Positions 33,760 through 43,691 of a stretch of 64,000 nucleotides of DNA are shown here, piece after piece. The stretch is taken from contig CACZZL010000009.1 of assembly GCA_902785605.1 (NCBI GenBank), forward strand, positions 1-64,000. Reading direction: 5' to 3'. A program made the translations under genes and the position numbers. Origin of the DNA: an uncultured Bacteroidales bacterium. Its GTDB lineage: Bacteria; Bacteroidota; Bacteroidia; Bacteroidales; Paludibacteraceae. The notes beneath the pieces were generated by a model. That model was not told the origin of the DNA. It did no database searches and saw only the letters and a list, made by a program, of their open reading frames with translations. Each line of letters begins with the position of its first letter. The stretch's first letter is position 1.

Positions 33760-36700
33760 TTACTGAACCTGTACCCCCATGATGTTGTAAACCTTGCCGT
33801 CTCGGAGGATGAACAGCTGTCCGTCACGAATGAACTTCTCACCGTCCTTCACATTCTCCACTACGGTATTCTCAATACCGGTCGGCGGTGTGTGCGGCGT
33901 GGTACGTTTCACTCTCATCGTATTGATGAGGTCGACATTACCGTTTTTGTCCGCTGTATAGGAATTCATCTCGATACAGTCCGCTTTCACCGTGAATTTC
34001 GTGAACGACGGAGCACCCGGTTGCCCGAAGAAACCGGTGAACAGATCGAAATAGTTCTGTACCAAGTGCTTGTTGTAGTACTCCTCCATCTTGGCACGGC
34101 TGTACGGATCATACCGTTTGCGACCGCAGGTAGCACCGATGAAATAGAGCGTACCATCGTCCGTTACATACTCACCGTTTTTGTAACCGGTCATGTTGGC
34201 ACTGTGACCACCGGCTGTAACCGTATCCACATTGCTTACCGCGCCCTCAACAACCGTACGGGTCCACGGGTCAACCGGACCAATCACCTCGTAGCAGTGG
34301 TCATGACCTTGGATAGCGAGGTCAATCTGGCAGTCTGCGAAGATCGGCAGCATGATGTCACGGAACATCGGAGTCTCCTCATCTACCGAGTGCCCCGAAC
34401 CCGAGAAGATATTCTTGTGGGCCAATGTCACACGGTATTTGACATTCGGATGCGCCTCAACCTGATCGTAGAACCAGTTCTTAAGATCGGTGGACAGATA
34501 GGTCGAACGACGCGCCGAAGCACTACTACCGCTGGCACGCCACCAGTCTTGGAGCGAATAAACCATGAACAGCACGTCACCGTAAACGAAGCTGTACGTG
34601 ATACCCTCGAACTGCGGTTTGGTCTTGGCCGTCTGGTTGAATGCGTTGTCGGTATTGAAGTGGTACGTATAGTTGAAGTTATCGCTGTCATCGTGGTTAC
34701 CGTCCGTCGGTACAATCGGCATCTTCATGATCACCGGTTTGATACTCTCTTCGAACCAACGCTCCCACTCCCACTCGGAGTTGGCGTTCGTACCGGTCTC
34801 TACGAAGTCACCCGGGAACAGGCAGAAACGTGCGTCACCGGCATGAGCCGCAGCCGCGGTGGCACACCAACGCGCATTATCCACATACTCCTGATCCATA
34901 ATGTGGCTATCCGTCATGTAGATGAACGAGTATTCACCTTGCTCGGCGTCCTTGGTACGGAACTGAGCAATCTCACTCCAGTGACCTGCGAAACCGACAC
35001 GCCAGCTGTATACTTGCCCCGGTTGCAGGTTCTCCGCAATCGCCTTATGGCTGACATAGGTGAACTTGGTCTTGGGATCAATCTTAGCCGCCTTAATGAT
35101 ACCGGATGTCGAAACAGCATAGTTCAGCGGTTTCGTAGTTGTCGGCGTAGCATGGATGGTGATGACCCCATTACCCTGCTCAAAATCAGCAGCAACTGCA
35201 TCCGCTTTCGCTACCAACTGTACCAAACCTTGTTCGATACCTCCGTTGGTGAACCATGCAAACGCCATACGCGTCGACGGGTCACCGTTGATATTGGCGA
35301 TCATGTTATACGGCTCCTCTTTCGGCACCAACTTACCGGCAGCCGCATTCATCTCAGCGATCTTGCCTGCGATACTCGGCAGGTCGCTCTCCGGGTTGAG
35401 AGAGTCAATACGCGCAGCCTCTTTCGCAATCAGGAACGGCATCCAGGACGGAACCGTATAGTCCTCCTGCTTGTACATCGTATCGGCAGCCAGCACCTCA
35501 TCCGGATACTTGGTCGGCGGAATAGGAAGCACTACCACTACAGCGAAGTCGGTAAAATTACCGTCCACGGTCGTCACACGTACAATGGTCGTGTCTTCGG
35601 TCAGACCGGTGATACCGCCGTTGTCATCTACCGAAGCGATCGTCGGATCGTCAATCGCCCACAGGAGGCGTTTGTTGGTAGCGTTCGCCGGTGCGATGAT
35701 AGCGGTGGCACCCACTACCTGCTCCTTGATCACAAACAGCGTGTCTTCGTAGATCTCCACACCCGTTACGGCAACAACTTGCGCATTCGGGTTGTACTCA
35801 TACGCACCTACATCTACCCCGTTACCTACCGGACGTGCTACGCCTAAGATATCGGTAGCCGGTGCTTTGTCAGCGCGACCTTTGTCAATCAGCGGAGACG
35901 TGGTCAGCAGCGACCAATCGGCTGCGCGCATAGCAGCGATCTCACCTGCGTTCTGCGGAACACCGACAAACGTAGTCGGGTTGTTGAACTGCGGACCGTC
36001 TGCGTCCATGTTGTTACGCGACATGCTATACGAGGTGAACGATTCACCGTCGAATCCTTCATCCGCCCAGTTATTACTCGAGCCGTTGCTCTCGCCGCTG
36101 ATGAAGTTAGCCGGATCGGCATCACCTTCTTCGTCACGGTTGCCCCAGAATACGGAGTTATACACCTGATCTACCGAGTGAATACCGGCATATTGCTTGC
36201 CTTGGTTGTTAACCACCGTACAGTTCTCTACCAAACCTCCGGCTTCATTATAAATACCGGCAGAACCGGGCCAACCGTCGACTGAACAAGTGTTGTTGTA
36301 CAACACGGTGTTACGGATGATACAACCGGCATTGTGCAGACGAACAGCACCGTACTTACCACTGTTACCACGTACAATACAATTCTCCATCACGGCGTTC
36401 TTGTACAGATATGCACCACCACCGCTACTTGTCGCTTCGCACAACTCAATAGTGGTGTTACGGATAATAGCCGGAGTAGCTGCATTGCTTGCATTCGCAT
36501 ATACACCGCCACCGCCGGAACCTTTACAGTTACGGACAATACAATGGTCCATAATTACATTACCACGGATGAACGCGCCACCGCCTTCACCTGAATATTC
36601 TGTATTCTGGAGTATTAATCCTTCAATTAGAGTCGGGTTTGTACAATCGTTGTCATATTTGACGATAAGGAACTTACCTAGACCAGTACCATCGAGGATG

Positions 36701-36981
36701 GACTTATAATTCTCGATGTCCCGTGTACCAGTTGTAGCATTATAACCACCGCGGATGCTCACACCGTCCTTCAAAGATATGGTCTCGTTATACGTACCGG
36801 CAGCAACATACACTTCATCACCGGATGAGGAAGCATTAACTGCCGTTTTTACACTGGCTTTCGCGGTCGCCCAACTCAAACCATCGTTCGCATTGTCGCC
36901 CGTAGGAGCAACATACCGAACCGTTGCTGACGCGCACAACGCTGCTGTGCAGGCCGTCAATAGGAAGAATAGTTTTTTCAT
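33760..36981 (-). CDS. secreted beta-helix/Ig/metallophosphoesterase fusion (1073 aa)
   Basis: Signal peptide MKKLFFLLTACTAALCASA. Residues about 20-395 form a parallel beta-helix (VRYVAPTGDNANDGLSWATA, many NCxV repeats such as MDHCIVRNCKGSGGGGVY). An Ig-like domain follows (about 405-490), then a fibronectin-like domain of the purple-acid-phosphatase type (NMIANINGDPSTRMAFAWFT) and a calcineurin-like phosphoesterase: TDSH (about 690), FPGDFVE, PTDGNHDD, LAHKN and IQGHDHCYE (about 892), a complete dinuclear metal set. The tail FIRDGQLFILRDGKVYNIMG is a sorting-like C-terminus. It could remove phosphate from glycans or other polymers outside the cell; substrate unknown. Last gene of the aga-type operon. 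Confidence 0.87.
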   Translation of the reverse strand: MKKLFFLLTACTAALCASATVRYVAPTGDNANDGLSWATAKASVKTAVNASSSGDEVYVAAGTYNETISLKDGVSIRGGYNATTGTRDIENYKSILDGTGLGKFLIVKYDNDCTNPTLIEGLILQNTEYSGEGGGAFIRGNVIMDHCIVRNCKGSGGGGVYANASNAATPAIIRNTTIELCEATSSGGGAYLYKNAVMENCIVRGNSGKYGAVRLHNAGCIIRNTVLYNNTCSVDGWPGSAGIYNEAGGLVENCTVVNNQGKQYAGIHSVDQVYNSVFWGNRDEEGDADPANFISGESNGSSNNWADEGFDGESFTSYSMSRNNMDADGPQFNNPTTFVGVPQNAGEIAAMRAADWSLLTTSPLIDKGRADKAPATDILGVARPVGNGVDVGAYEYNPNAQVVAVTGVEIYEDTLFVIKEQVVGATAIIAPANATNKRLLWAIDDPTIASVDDNGGITGLTEDTTIVRVTTVDGNFTDFAVVVVLPIPPTKYPDEVLAADTMYKQEDYTVPSWMPFLIAKEAARIDSLNPESDLPSIAGKIAEMNAAAGKLVPKEEPYNMIANINGDPSTRMAFAWFTNGGIEQGLVQLVAKADAVAADFEQGNGVITIHATPTTTKPLNYAVSTSGIIKAAKIDPKTKFTYVSHKAIAENLQPGQVYSWRVGFAGHWSEIAQFRTKDAEQGEYSFIYMTDSHIMDQEYVDNARWCATAAAAHAGDARFCLFPGDFVETGTNANSEWEWERWFEESIKPVIMKMPIVPTDGNHDDSDNFNYTYHFNTDNAFNQTAKTKPQFEGITYSFVYGDVLFMVYSLQDWWRASGSSASARRSTYLSTDLKNWFYDQVEAHPNVKYRVTLAHKNIFSGSGHSVDEETPMFRDIMLPIFADCQIDLAIQGHDHCYEVIGPVDPWTRTVVEGAVSNVDTVTAGGHSANMTGYKNGEYVTDDGTLYFIGATCGRKRYDPYSRAKMEEYYNKHLVQNYFDLFTGFFGQPGAPSFTKFTVKADCIEMNSYTADKNGNVDLINTMRVKRTTPHTPPTGIENTVVENVKDGEKFIRDGQLFILRDGKVYNIMGVQVQ

Positions 36982-36990
36982 GCTGGTTAA

Positions 36991-38817
36991 TTATTTGGTT
37001 GTTTCTTGTCCTAAGCTGTTGAAGATACGACCGTCGCGCAAGATATAGAGCTGACCGTCACGCAGGAACTTCTCTCCCTCTTTCACCGCCTTCGGTGTTA
37101 CCACACCCTCGTGCAGATCGGTCACCGTGTGCTCACGGTTGCGTACGATACGCATCGTATTGATCAGCGTCACATTACCTTCGTCGTCATCGGCCGTGTA
37201 CGAGTTGAACTCCAGACAGTCTTCTTTCACCGTAATCTTGGTGAACGTCGGAGCTTCCGGCTGACCGAACATACCCGTGAACAAGTCAAAGTAATTCGGC
37301 ACATTGTGGTGCTTATCGTCGAACAGTTTCGACAAATCATCCGTGTACTCGTTCTCCATACGCTGACGAGTATGCGGATAATAGCGCTTGTGACCACAGG
37401 TTGCACCGATGAAATAGAACGTACCGTCATCGGTACAATACGTACCGTTCTTATAACCCGTCATGTTCTTGTTCGTACCGCCTTCCACGATTTCACGATC
37501 CGAAATAGCCTCCATGATCGGCGTCAGGTTATCCGGATCAACCGGACCGATTACCTCATACGTATGGTCGTGACCCTGCAGCGCCACATCGATCTCACAC
37601 TCCTTGAAGATCGGAAGCATACAGGTACGGAACAAAGGAGGATCCTCATCCGTCGAGTGGTCCGAACCCGAGAACAGGTTGAAGTGTGCTAACGATACAC
37701 GGAAATGCGTATCCGGGTTGTCATGACACTGCTGACGGAACCAGGTACCTACGTGATCCGACAAATAAACAGACCAACTGCGATACAACTGGTCGTAACT
37801 CTCACGCCAGAAATCCTGCATCGAGAACACCAGGAACAGCACATCACCATACACAAAACTGTACGTGATACCCTCAAACTGCGGCTTGTCCGTCACATTC
37901 ATATTAAAGAAATTATCCGTATTGAAGTGATACGTGTAGTTGATGTTCGGGCTGTCATCGTGGTTACCGTCCGTCGGTACGATCGGCATCTTCAAAATGA
38001 CCGGCTTGAACGACTCCTCAAACCAACGCTCCCACTCCCATTCGCAGTTATTGGCATCTCCGTCCTCAACGAAATCACCCGGGAAGCAGCAGAACTTGGC
38101 ATCCGGCACCGTGTTCACAGCCGCCAATGCACAACGACGTGCTTCGTCCACATAGGTCTTGTTCATGATATGACTATCACTCATGATGAGGAACGAGAAC
38201 TCGCCTTGCTCCTCATCCTCGGTGCGGAACTGAGCGATATCGCTCCAATAGCCCGGGTATCCGACACGCCAACTGTATGCCGTACCCGGCAGCAGGCCCT
38301 CTGCCAACGCTTTGTGGCTCACGTATTTATAACGCACGCCTGCACCCAGACCGGAAGCATTCCGGATATAAGTGCACTTACCGGCATATCGCAACAACTT
38401 GGTCGTCTCGGTGTTCGCCTGCAGAACGATCATATCCTGTGCCGCATCAAAATCCGCTTCCGTCGCATTCGCCATCGGCAGAATCTGTACCACACCGTCC
38501 GTAATGCCCTCGTTCGTGAACCAGCAGAAACCCATACGACTCTTCGGGTCGCCGTTAATGGTGGCTACCATGTTATACGGCATCTGCTTCACCTGCAAGC
38601 CGGCCACCGCGTCTACCAAGGCCTGTAAGTTAGCCTGCGTAGCACTCGCCACAGCTGCTTTCTTGGCGACCAAGAACTGCGTGTACGTCGGCACCGTATA
38701 GTCGGCTTGCGCATACAGCGTGTCCGCCAACACCTCCGCCGGATCCAGTTCTTGCACTCCTGCATACATACCGAACGGCATGCAGCAGATCATCAATAAG
38801 TAAAAAAGTTTTCTCAT
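36991..38817 (-). CDS. secreted metallophosphoesterase without beta-helix (608 aa)
   Basis: Signal peptide MRKLFYLLMICCMPFGMYA. It begins directly with the linker region that precedes the phosphatase in its neighbour (EVLADTLYAQADYTVPTYTQ against a near-match in the 1073-aa protein), then the fibronectin-like domain (NMVATINGDPKSRMGFCWFT) and the phosphoesterase: SDSH (about 212), FPGDFVE, PTDGNHDD, LAHFN, LQGHDHTYE (about 415). The tail KFLRDGQLYILRDGRIFNSLG matches the neighbours. All metal ligands are present. It overlaps the upstream paralog by 4 nt (ATGA). The three adjacent genes look like duplications with gain or loss of the beta-helix. Confidence 0.87.
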   Translation of the reverse strand: MRKLFYLLMICCMPFGMYAGVQELDPAEVLADTLYAQADYTVPTYTQFLVAKKAAVASATQANLQALVDAVAGLQVKQMPYNMVATINGDPKSRMGFCWFTNEGITDGVVQILPMANATEADFDAAQDMIVLQANTETTKLLRYAGKCTYIRNASGLGAGVRYKYVSHKALAEGLLPGTAYSWRVGYPGYWSDIAQFRTEDEEQGEFSFLIMSDSHIMNKTYVDEARRCALAAVNTVPDAKFCCFPGDFVEDGDANNCEWEWERWFEESFKPVILKMPIVPTDGNHDDSPNINYTYHFNTDNFFNMNVTDKPQFEGITYSFVYGDVLFLVFSMQDFWRESYDQLYRSWSVYLSDHVGTWFRQQCHDNPDTHFRVSLAHFNLFSGSDHSTDEDPPLFRTCMLPIFKECEIDVALQGHDHTYEVIGPVDPDNLTPIMEAISDREIVEGGTNKNMTGYKNGTYCTDDGTFYFIGATCGHKRYYPHTRQRMENEYTDDLSKLFDDKHHNVPNYFDLFTGMFGQPEAPTFTKITVKEDCLEFNSYTADDDEGNVTLINTMRIVRNREHTVTDLHEGVVTPKAVKEGEKFLRDGQLYILRDGRIFNSLGQETTK

Positions 38818-41258
38818 TTGTGTATTATTTTAAGTTCATTGAATTTCTCCGTTCGGCCGTTCTCATACACCTTGAACGACTCAATCAACAAATGGTCTTT
38901 TTTCACCGTCACACGGGTGTAACTCGGCGCACCCGGCTGCGTGAACAGACCGGTAAACAGGTCGTAATAATTCTCGACCTGATGGATATGCTTGCTTGCA
39001 TCCATCTCCTCACGAGTCAACGGGGTGTAACGTTTCGCACCGCAAGTAGCACCGATGAAATAGAGCGTACCGTTTTTTACATTATAGGTATTCCCGTCTA
39101 TATCCTCCGTCAACGGCTTGCAGTTATCCGGATCAACCGGACCGATCACTTCATACGTATGGTCATGACCCTGCAGCACCAGATCCATCCGACATGCTTT
39201 CATCACCGGCAACATCGTCTTCCGCATCAGCGGCGTCTCTTTGTCCCGCTGGTGATCCGAACCCGAGAACAGGTTCTTGTGCACCAATCCTACATGCCAT
39301 TCCGCCTCGGGATGCGCCGCTACCTGCTCCTTGAACCAACCGCCCAAATCGCGGGTGAAATACTCCGAACTCAACTCCCGCATATCGTACTCGCCGCGCC
39401 AGAAATCCTGCATCGAGAACGCAATCAGCAACAGATCGCCATACGCGAAACTATAATTGATACCCGCAAACTGCGGACGCACCTTCGTCACTTGATTAAA
39501 ACTCGTATCCGTATTGAAATGATACGTGTAGTTCAGCAGCGGACTGTCATCATGGTTGCCGTCTGTCGGTACAATCGGCATCCGCAGGATCACCGGCCGC
39601 AGCACTTCCTCGAACCAACGCTCCCACTCCCATTCGCTGTTGTTCTCTGTGCCTGTATCCACGAAATCACCGGGGAAAACACAGAAACGTGCGTTCTTCT
39701 CATTGCGCGCAACCGCCTCCGCACACAGGCGCGCTGCGTCTATATATTCCTTATTCTGTATATGACTGTCCGTCATATAAATGAACGAGAACTCACCCTG
39801 CTCCTCATCGGCCGTGCGGAAAGAGGCCCACTCACTCCAGTGTCCTTCATACCCTACACGCCAACGGTACTCCGTTCCCGGCTTCAGGTTCTCGGCCAGC
39901 GCCTTATGACTCACATACCGAAACGCGGTGTTCTTATCAATATGCGCGGCTTTCAACAAACCCGAACTCGAAATCGCATAATGGAGCGGCACAGTCGTCG
40001 TTGCTGTAGCCGGAATGCTGAACTTCGGTTTCTGATGCAGGTCTGACCCTGCTGAAGGCTGAAGGCTTCCTTCATAAATCTCCACCACACCCTTCTCCAC
40101 GCCTTCGTTCGTGAACCAGCAGAATCCCATCCGGGTCTTCGGGTCTCCGTTAATAGTCGCCACCATGCAATACGGCTCTTCCTTGTCCTGCAGCACAGAC
40201 GGATCGTTCGTCTGCAGATACGTCATAAACGAAGGCACCGTATAGTCAACGGTCGTGTACAACTTATAGTCCTCCGCCTGTTCCCGTTTGGCCGCAGGAG
40301 CCATCTTCGCAATGCGATGCGTCGGCTTGCCCACACTATAATCGGCTGCCAGCATAATAGCCTGCTCCGCCTCATTGAGCGGCACACCGTAGAACGTAGC
40401 CGGGTCACGGAAATGCGGACCGTCTGCCGTCTCATTGTCCCCGCTCAACCACGGCTGCTCGAAGAAATGTGCCTCGAAGCCCTCATCGGCACGACTCATG
40501 CCCGACTCGCTCTCATCCGACACATAATTGCTCGGATCCACAAACCCGTACTCATTGCGGTTACCCCACATCGTGCAGTCATACACCGAACTCTCCGAGT
40601 GAATACCGCCGTACCGGTCACCGTAGTTATGAGCTATGACACAGTGCTCCAACGTACCGTCGAAATTCGCCACACCTCCGGCATCCGGCCACATATGTCC
40701 TGTAGCCGTGCAGTTATGAATCACACAATTCTCCAATCGTGCCCCTAATGCCGACGCCTCCGGCAAATCGCCTTTAATCAACACACCGCCGCATTGCAGA
40801 CCACTGCAACCGCGCACGACACAATGCCGCATCGTCACCTTACCACGCAACCATGCCGCACCACCGCGTTCGTTATGACGCGCGTTCTGCAGCACGAAAT
40901 TCGCGATCAGTGTCGGACGCACCATATCCTGCTCGCACGTCACCAGACGCGCACCCAGGTTCTTACCGTCCAGCACGGTATACCCGTACGGACGACGAGT
41001 CATGTCGCCTTGTTCCGTCCAGCCGCCAATGATCGTGAGGCCGTCTTTGAGTTCAATACTCTCGTAGTAAACGCCCTCCGCCACATACAACGTATCACCC
41101 GGCTTGCAGTTGTCGATACCCAACCCGATTGTCGCTTGCGCTGTCTCCCACGAACGACCGTCATTGCCGTCCAAGCCGTCTTTCGACACATACCACGTAG
41201 CCGCTGACGCATTCAACGCCAGCGCTACGCAGCATAATATGAAAAATCCCTTTTTCAT
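38814..41258 (-). CDS. secreted beta-helix/metallophosphoesterase fusion (814 aa)
   Basis: Signal peptide MKKGFFILCCVALALNASA. Beta-helix at about residues 20-310 (WYVSKDGLDGNDGRSWETAQ, MRHCVVRGCSGLQCGGVL), no Ig-like domain, then fibronectin-like domain (MVATINGDPKTRMGFCWFTN) and phosphoesterase: TDSH (about 498), FPGDFVD, PTDGNHDD, LVHKN, LQGHDHTYE (about 698). Unlike its neighbours it ends in NELKIIHK with no sorting-like tail. A two-unit heptamer repeat (40051-40064) encodes part of a linker (SLQPSAGS). First of the three tandem paralogs after the PfkB gene. Confidence 0.87.
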   Translation of the reverse strand: MKKGFFILCCVALALNASAATWYVSKDGLDGNDGRSWETAQATIGLGIDNCKPGDTLYVAEGVYYESIELKDGLTIIGGWTEQGDMTRRPYGYTVLDGKNLGARLVTCEQDMVRPTLIANFVLQNARHNERGGAAWLRGKVTMRHCVVRGCSGLQCGGVLIKGDLPEASALGARLENCVIHNCTATGHMWPDAGGVANFDGTLEHCVIAHNYGDRYGGIHSESSVYDCTMWGNRNEYGFVDPSNYVSDESESGMSRADEGFEAHFFEQPWLSGDNETADGPHFRDPATFYGVPLNEAEQAIMLAADYSVGKPTHRIAKMAPAAKREQAEDYKLYTTVDYTVPSFMTYLQTNDPSVLQDKEEPYCMVATINGDPKTRMGFCWFTNEGVEKGVVEIYEGSLQPSAGSDLHQKPKFSIPATATTTVPLHYAISSSGLLKAAHIDKNTAFRYVSHKALAENLKPGTEYRWRVGYEGHWSEWASFRTADEEQGEFSFIYMTDSHIQNKEYIDAARLCAEAVARNEKNARFCVFPGDFVDTGTENNSEWEWERWFEEVLRPVILRMPIVPTDGNHDDSPLLNYTYHFNTDTSFNQVTKVRPQFAGINYSFAYGDLLLIAFSMQDFWRGEYDMRELSSEYFTRDLGGWFKEQVAAHPEAEWHVGLVHKNLFSGSDHQRDKETPLMRKTMLPVMKACRMDLVLQGHDHTYEVIGPVDPDNCKPLTEDIDGNTYNVKNGTLYFIGATCGAKRYTPLTREEMDASKHIHQVENYYDLFTGLFTQPGAPSYTRVTVKKDHLLIESFKVYENGRTEKFNELKIIHK
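40051..40064 (+). repeat. two heptamer units GCTGAAG inside a gene
   Basis: Two adjacent copies in a linker region of the 814-aa protein, encoding LQPSA on the minus strand. Short, so weak alone. Confidence 0.4.
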
Positions 41259-41260
41259 TA

Positions 41261-41300
41261 CTAGTTGTCTAGTTGCCTAGCCGTCTAGTAGACTAGTCTA
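41261..41300 (+). repeat. octamer array, five units starting CTAG
   Basis: CTAGTTGT, CTAGTTGC, CTAGCCGT, CTAGTAGA, CTAGTCTA, exactly 8 nt each, fill the gap between the PfkB gene and the 814-aa gene. CTAG is fixed while the second half varies. Confidence 0.85.
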
Positions 41301-42245
41301 TCAACTCCAACCGAATCGCTCTCTACCGATCTTCTCCACATCCTCACGGCATGTGAAAGCGGTCGTACCACCGGCTGCCGTCGTATTCACAGCACCCGTC
41401 ATGTTACCGTACTCCTGGCACTTATCCAACGGATCACCGGCTGCCAAACGGGTAATGAAACCGCTATTGAAACTGTCACCGGCACCTATACAATCGACTA
41501 CGTTCTTGTTCAGCAACGCTTTCTGCATGCGATCCGGCTCACCCTTACGCATCAGCAGACTGCCCTTACTGCCGCACTTGATGACAGCCGCATTGGCGTA
41601 CGGACGAATCTTCTCTACCGCCTCTTCCAGCGTCTCGCTGCGCGTCAAGAACTTCAACTCCGTCTCGTTCGGCATGAACACCGTCAACAGCGGCAGTACT
41701 GCCTTATAATCCAAATCCCAAGTCTCTGTCGGATCCCACTGGCTGTCCAGCGAAGTAGTCACACCGTTCGCCTTGCACAACTCCAAGATCTTCATCAAGT
41801 CGCGCTTCACGCCGCTTTGCATGAAAATAGACGAGATATGAATGTGCTTCGCCTCTTTGAACACCTCCGGGTTAATATCCTTGAGTTCCATATAGTCCAT
41901 CGAACCCTGATACGTCAGGTTCGCACGGTCCTCGTCGTAACTCATACAGATCGTAGCACCCGTCGCATACTTGTCCTGACGAATCAGATAGCGCGTATCC
42001 ACGCCTTTCTTCTGCAGACTCGTCTCAACCAAGTCACCGAAACTGTCATTGCCGATCATGCCGCAGAATGCCACCTTGGCACCCAGCGCCGCAGCGTTCG
42101 CAGCAAAAATAGCCGTCGAGCTACCCAGCGTCAGCGTCATTTGTTTGGCAAACTTCTCTTTGCCGATCTCCGGTTCGCTCTCGATCTGATTCAAGATCAA
42201 ATCCACATTCAATTCGCCTAATGCGATGATATCAAACTGTTTCAT
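41301..42245 (-). CDS. PfkB-family carbohydrate kinase
   Basis: 314-aa ribokinase-fold enzyme: IALGELNVDLIL at the N-terminus, LGSSTAIFAANAAALGAKV for sugar binding, and the C-terminal signature NKNVVDCIGAGDSFNSGFI with the catalytic Asp in GAGD. In this operon, beside an AgaS-like isomerase and a GatZ/KbaZ-like aldolase subunit, it probably phosphorylates tagatose 6-phosphate to the 1,6-bisphosphate; fructokinase or another sugar kinase cannot be excluded. It ends just before the CTAG octamer array. Confidence 0.9.
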   Translation of the reverse strand: MKQFDIIALGELNVDLILNQIESEPEIGKEKFAKQMTLTLGSSTAIFAANAAALGAKVAFCGMIGNDSFGDLVETSLQKKGVDTRYLIRQDKYATGATICMSYDEDRANLTYQGSMDYMELKDINPEVFKEAKHIHISSIFMQSGVKRDLMKILELCKANGVTTSLDSQWDPTETWDLDYKAVLPLLTVFMPNETELKFLTRSETLEEAVEKIRPYANAAVIKCGSKGSLLMRKGEPDRMQKALLNKNVVDCIGAGDSFNSGFITRLAAGDPLDKCQEYGNMTGAVNTTAAGGTTAFTCREDVEKIGRERFGWS

Positions 42246-42249
42246 AGTA

Positions 42250-43647
42250 TTACATTCTTGCTTTAAAGAAATTCATAATTTTGGTCGTCCATCCTTGCGG
42301 ATAGTCGTGTTGCATCTCCGGCGCAAACACATACTCCTTATCGCTCTCCGGCGTCAACAAGTTATTAAACGGCGCGATATTCGTGTGTGGAGGACAGGTT
42401 CCGTCCTGCAAGCCGCTCGAGGCCAACACCGCTGCGGAAATCTTCGTCGCCAGATTCTTCGTATCGAAGTAACTCAAAAACGCGTACATCTCCTCATCCG
42501 TCATACTTCCCTTGTTCGCCTTGGCCGTCTCTGCCGGCCAACTGACGATCTTGAAGTAGTCGGGGAAATCGCCCAAGAACGCTACGTTCGGAGCGATCGC
42601 CGTGAACGGATACAGGTCGCTGCACAACGATGCGCACGCATAACTCAGCGCACCGCCTTGACTCGAACCTTCCGCAAACAGCTTGTTCATGTTGCTCGTC
42701 GGCCGCGTAGCCATGAAACGCACGGCTTGCACGCAATCCAGGAACGCACCGCGGTAGTAATAACTGTTCTTGTCACCGAAATGGTAAGCGAACCAATCGC
42801 CGTAGATGTTCTCCGTCGCCTCGTCCACACCGGGATTAGTGCCGGCCGGGCGGTTGTTCAAATACTGGCCGCGATGCGACAAATAGAACTCCGCATACGT
42901 GCTGTTGCCTCCGTACGGACACTCGACCTTGCTCTTCGTGCCTTGCGTGTCGTACCCGTAGAAATGCATGATCACCGGGTGTGCTTGGCCGTCCTGCGGT
43001 TCGCAGTAATACCCGCGAATCTTCACCGGCTCACCTTCCAAACCGTCGGGCACCGAGTACAGTTCCACCAGGTACACCTTGCGCGTCGCACTGCTGTGGT
43101 TCTCGATCTCCGTCAGCGTCGCGTTCATCTCTACTGCCGCCAACTGCGCTTTCGCCGTCTGCCAGAATTCGTCAAAATCCGGTTGCATATCCGGCGCAGA
43201 AACAATGTCGAACGGATCGATACCGAAAATGAACGAACGGACATTCTTGTTGTTCACGAAACATACCGCACGGTAGAATCCCGGCTCCAGGTTCTCCGGT
43301 GTGGTCACGATATAATCGATCGTCCCCTTTCCGGCAACCGCTACGCTGTCCTTGATCTCCGTCACGAACTGCTTCGTATCCGTACTGATTCGTACCACGA
43401 TCGGCATCACCGCCTTGCCCTCATTCGGGTTCTCCATATGCAGGACGATCTGCGGCTTGCCGCTCCAGATCCAGTTGTCCGTAACCGGCACAGACGATTT
43501 CACCAACGACAAATCGGCCGGCTCCACCACTTCCGTTGTATCTGTCGGTTGTGTTTGCGGATCGTCAACAGGTGTCGGGCGCTCGCATCCGCAAGCACCC
43601 AACATCACTGTCAATGAAATAAAGAATATCAACGAATATCGAACCAT
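42250..43647 (-). CDS. CE7-type acetyl esterase lipoprotein
   Basis: 465 aa with lipoprotein signal MVRYSLIFFISLTVMLGAC. After an N-terminal beta-rich region (about 40-150) comes an alpha/beta hydrolase of the acetylxylan esterase (AXE1) type: SHRGQYLNNRP with the family RGQ motif, the nucleophile Ser in FAEGSSQGGALSYA, the Asp in GLQDGTCPPHTN and the His in EMQHDYPQG. CE7 enzymes remove O-acetyl groups from sugars. It sits 4 nt before the kinase gene and could deacetylate imported or surface-bound glycans. Confidence 0.88.
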   Translation of the reverse strand: MVRYSLIFFISLTVMLGACGCERPTPVDDPQTQPTDTTEVVEPADLSLVKSSVPVTDNWIWSGKPQIVLHMENPNEGKAVMPIVVRISTDTKQFVTEIKDSVAVAGKGTIDYIVTTPENLEPGFYRAVCFVNNKNVRSFIFGIDPFDIVSAPDMQPDFDEFWQTAKAQLAAVEMNATLTEIENHSSATRKVYLVELYSVPDGLEGEPVKIRGYYCEPQDGQAHPVIMHFYGYDTQGTKSKVECPYGGNSTYAEFYLSHRGQYLNNRPAGTNPGVDEATENIYGDWFAYHFGDKNSYYYRGAFLDCVQAVRFMATRPTSNMNKLFAEGSSQGGALSYACASLCSDLYPFTAIAPNVAFLGDFPDYFKIVSWPAETAKANKGSMTDEEMYAFLSYFDTKNLATKISAAVLASSGLQDGTCPPHTNIAPFNNLLTPESDKEYVFAPEMQHDYPQGWTTKIMNFFKARM

Positions 43648-43656
43648 AACCTAAAA

Positions 43657-43691
43657 CTTTAGCCTATAACCTTTAGCCTTTAGCCTTTATT
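43657..43691 (+). repeat. heptamer array CTTTAGC, CTATAAC, 2 x CTTTAGC, CTTTATT
   Basis: Five 7-nt units between the esterase gene and the stop of the GatZ/KbaZ-like gene; the last unit runs through that stop codon. Confidence 0.8.

Noticed and set aside
33892-35847. 651-aa plus-strand ORF opposite the metallophosphoesterase gene
   Set aside because: Antisense shadow of a strongly supported secreted protein; the translation has no domain, signal peptide or promoter.
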